Shown piece by piece: positions 13,298 through 13,313 of a stretch of 13,313 nt of DNA. How positions within the stretch are numbered: the stretch's first letter is position 1; the number at the start of each line of letters is the position of its first letter. Position numbers and translations under genes: made by a program. The notes under the pieces were generated by a model. The model worked only from the letters and a program-made list of their open reading frames with translations, ran no database searches and was not told where the DNA came from. This DNA is from Avimonoglobus sp965151315 (GTDB lineage Bacteria; Bacillota; Clostridia; UBA1381), in the NCBI GenBank assembly GCA_965151315.1, contig CBCTZG010000078.1, positions 1 through 13,313 of the forward strand, written 5' to 3'.

Positions 13298-13313
13298 GAG
13301 GAGGAGGTGGAAA
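13298..13313 (+). promoter_or_regulatory. Strong ribosome-binding site at the window edge
   Basis: GAGGAGGAGGTGG (13298-13310) is a near-perfect, repeated Shine-Dalgarno stretch, followed by AAA to the edge. A plus-strand gene very likely starts within a few bases beyond the window. An extended -10-like TGCTAAAAT (13288-13296) lies just upstream, with no good -35. Confidence 0.6.

Overview
The window looks like a chromosomal segment of an anaerobic, moderately GC-rich member of the Clostridia (Bacillota). The main reasons are the rnf gene order CDGEAB, a flavin-reductase/rubredoxin fusion protein (Hrb type), strong Shine-Dalgarno sites with AGGAGG cores, and sigma-A-like promoters. The sequence does not fix the genus. 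No rRNA, tRNA, CRISPR array or intact transposase gene is visible.

Layout. (a) 1-102, minus strand: the first 34 codons of a gene that is probably NAD kinase, cut by the window edge. (b) 103-312: a divergent promoter region with two similar AT-rich dyads, each covering a -10 box. (c) 313-6927, plus strand: one tightly packed probable operon, rnfC-rnfD-rnfG-rnfE-rnfA-rnfB followed by a membrane-anchored metallo-beta-lactamase-fold hydrolase (ComEC C-terminal type), a DUF3006 protein and a flavin-reductase/rubredoxin fusion. All gaps are 14 bases or less and several genes overlap. (d) 6928-7055: a promoter region with helically phased CATAA repeats, an inverted repeat and a leader hairpin. (e) 7056-9047: ftsH, ending at a strong bidirectional terminator. 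(f) 9133-10065, minus strand: cysK. (g) 10066-10206: back-to-back cysK and alpha-galactosidase promoters. (h) 10207-13155, plus strand: a GH36 alpha-galactosidase and a DUF4886 (SGNH-like) hydrolase in one probable operon. (i) 13156-13313: a non-coding tail with a hairpin and, at the very edge, a strong ribosome-binding site for a gene starting just outside the window.

How the genes work together. Rnf oxidises reduced ferredoxin, reduces NAD+ and pumps Na+ or H+. The Hrb-like protein at the end of the operon would pass electrons from NAD(P)H to rubredoxin-dependent acceptors, so the operon plausibly joins energy conservation to an oxidative or nitrosative stress branch. The divergent NAD kinase controls the NAD/NADP split, which makes shared regulation reasonable, though this is inference. 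FtsH is the membrane-protein quality-control protease. CysK makes cysteine. The last two genes look like intracellular use of alpha-galactosides, perhaps decorated with acyl groups.

Most of the window is well-known biology. I see no clear undescribed system. The points most worth a second look are the promoter-region repeats (121-262 and 6911-6968), the MBL/DUF3006/Hrb extension of the rnf operon, the compact rubredoxin domain, and the right edge of the window.
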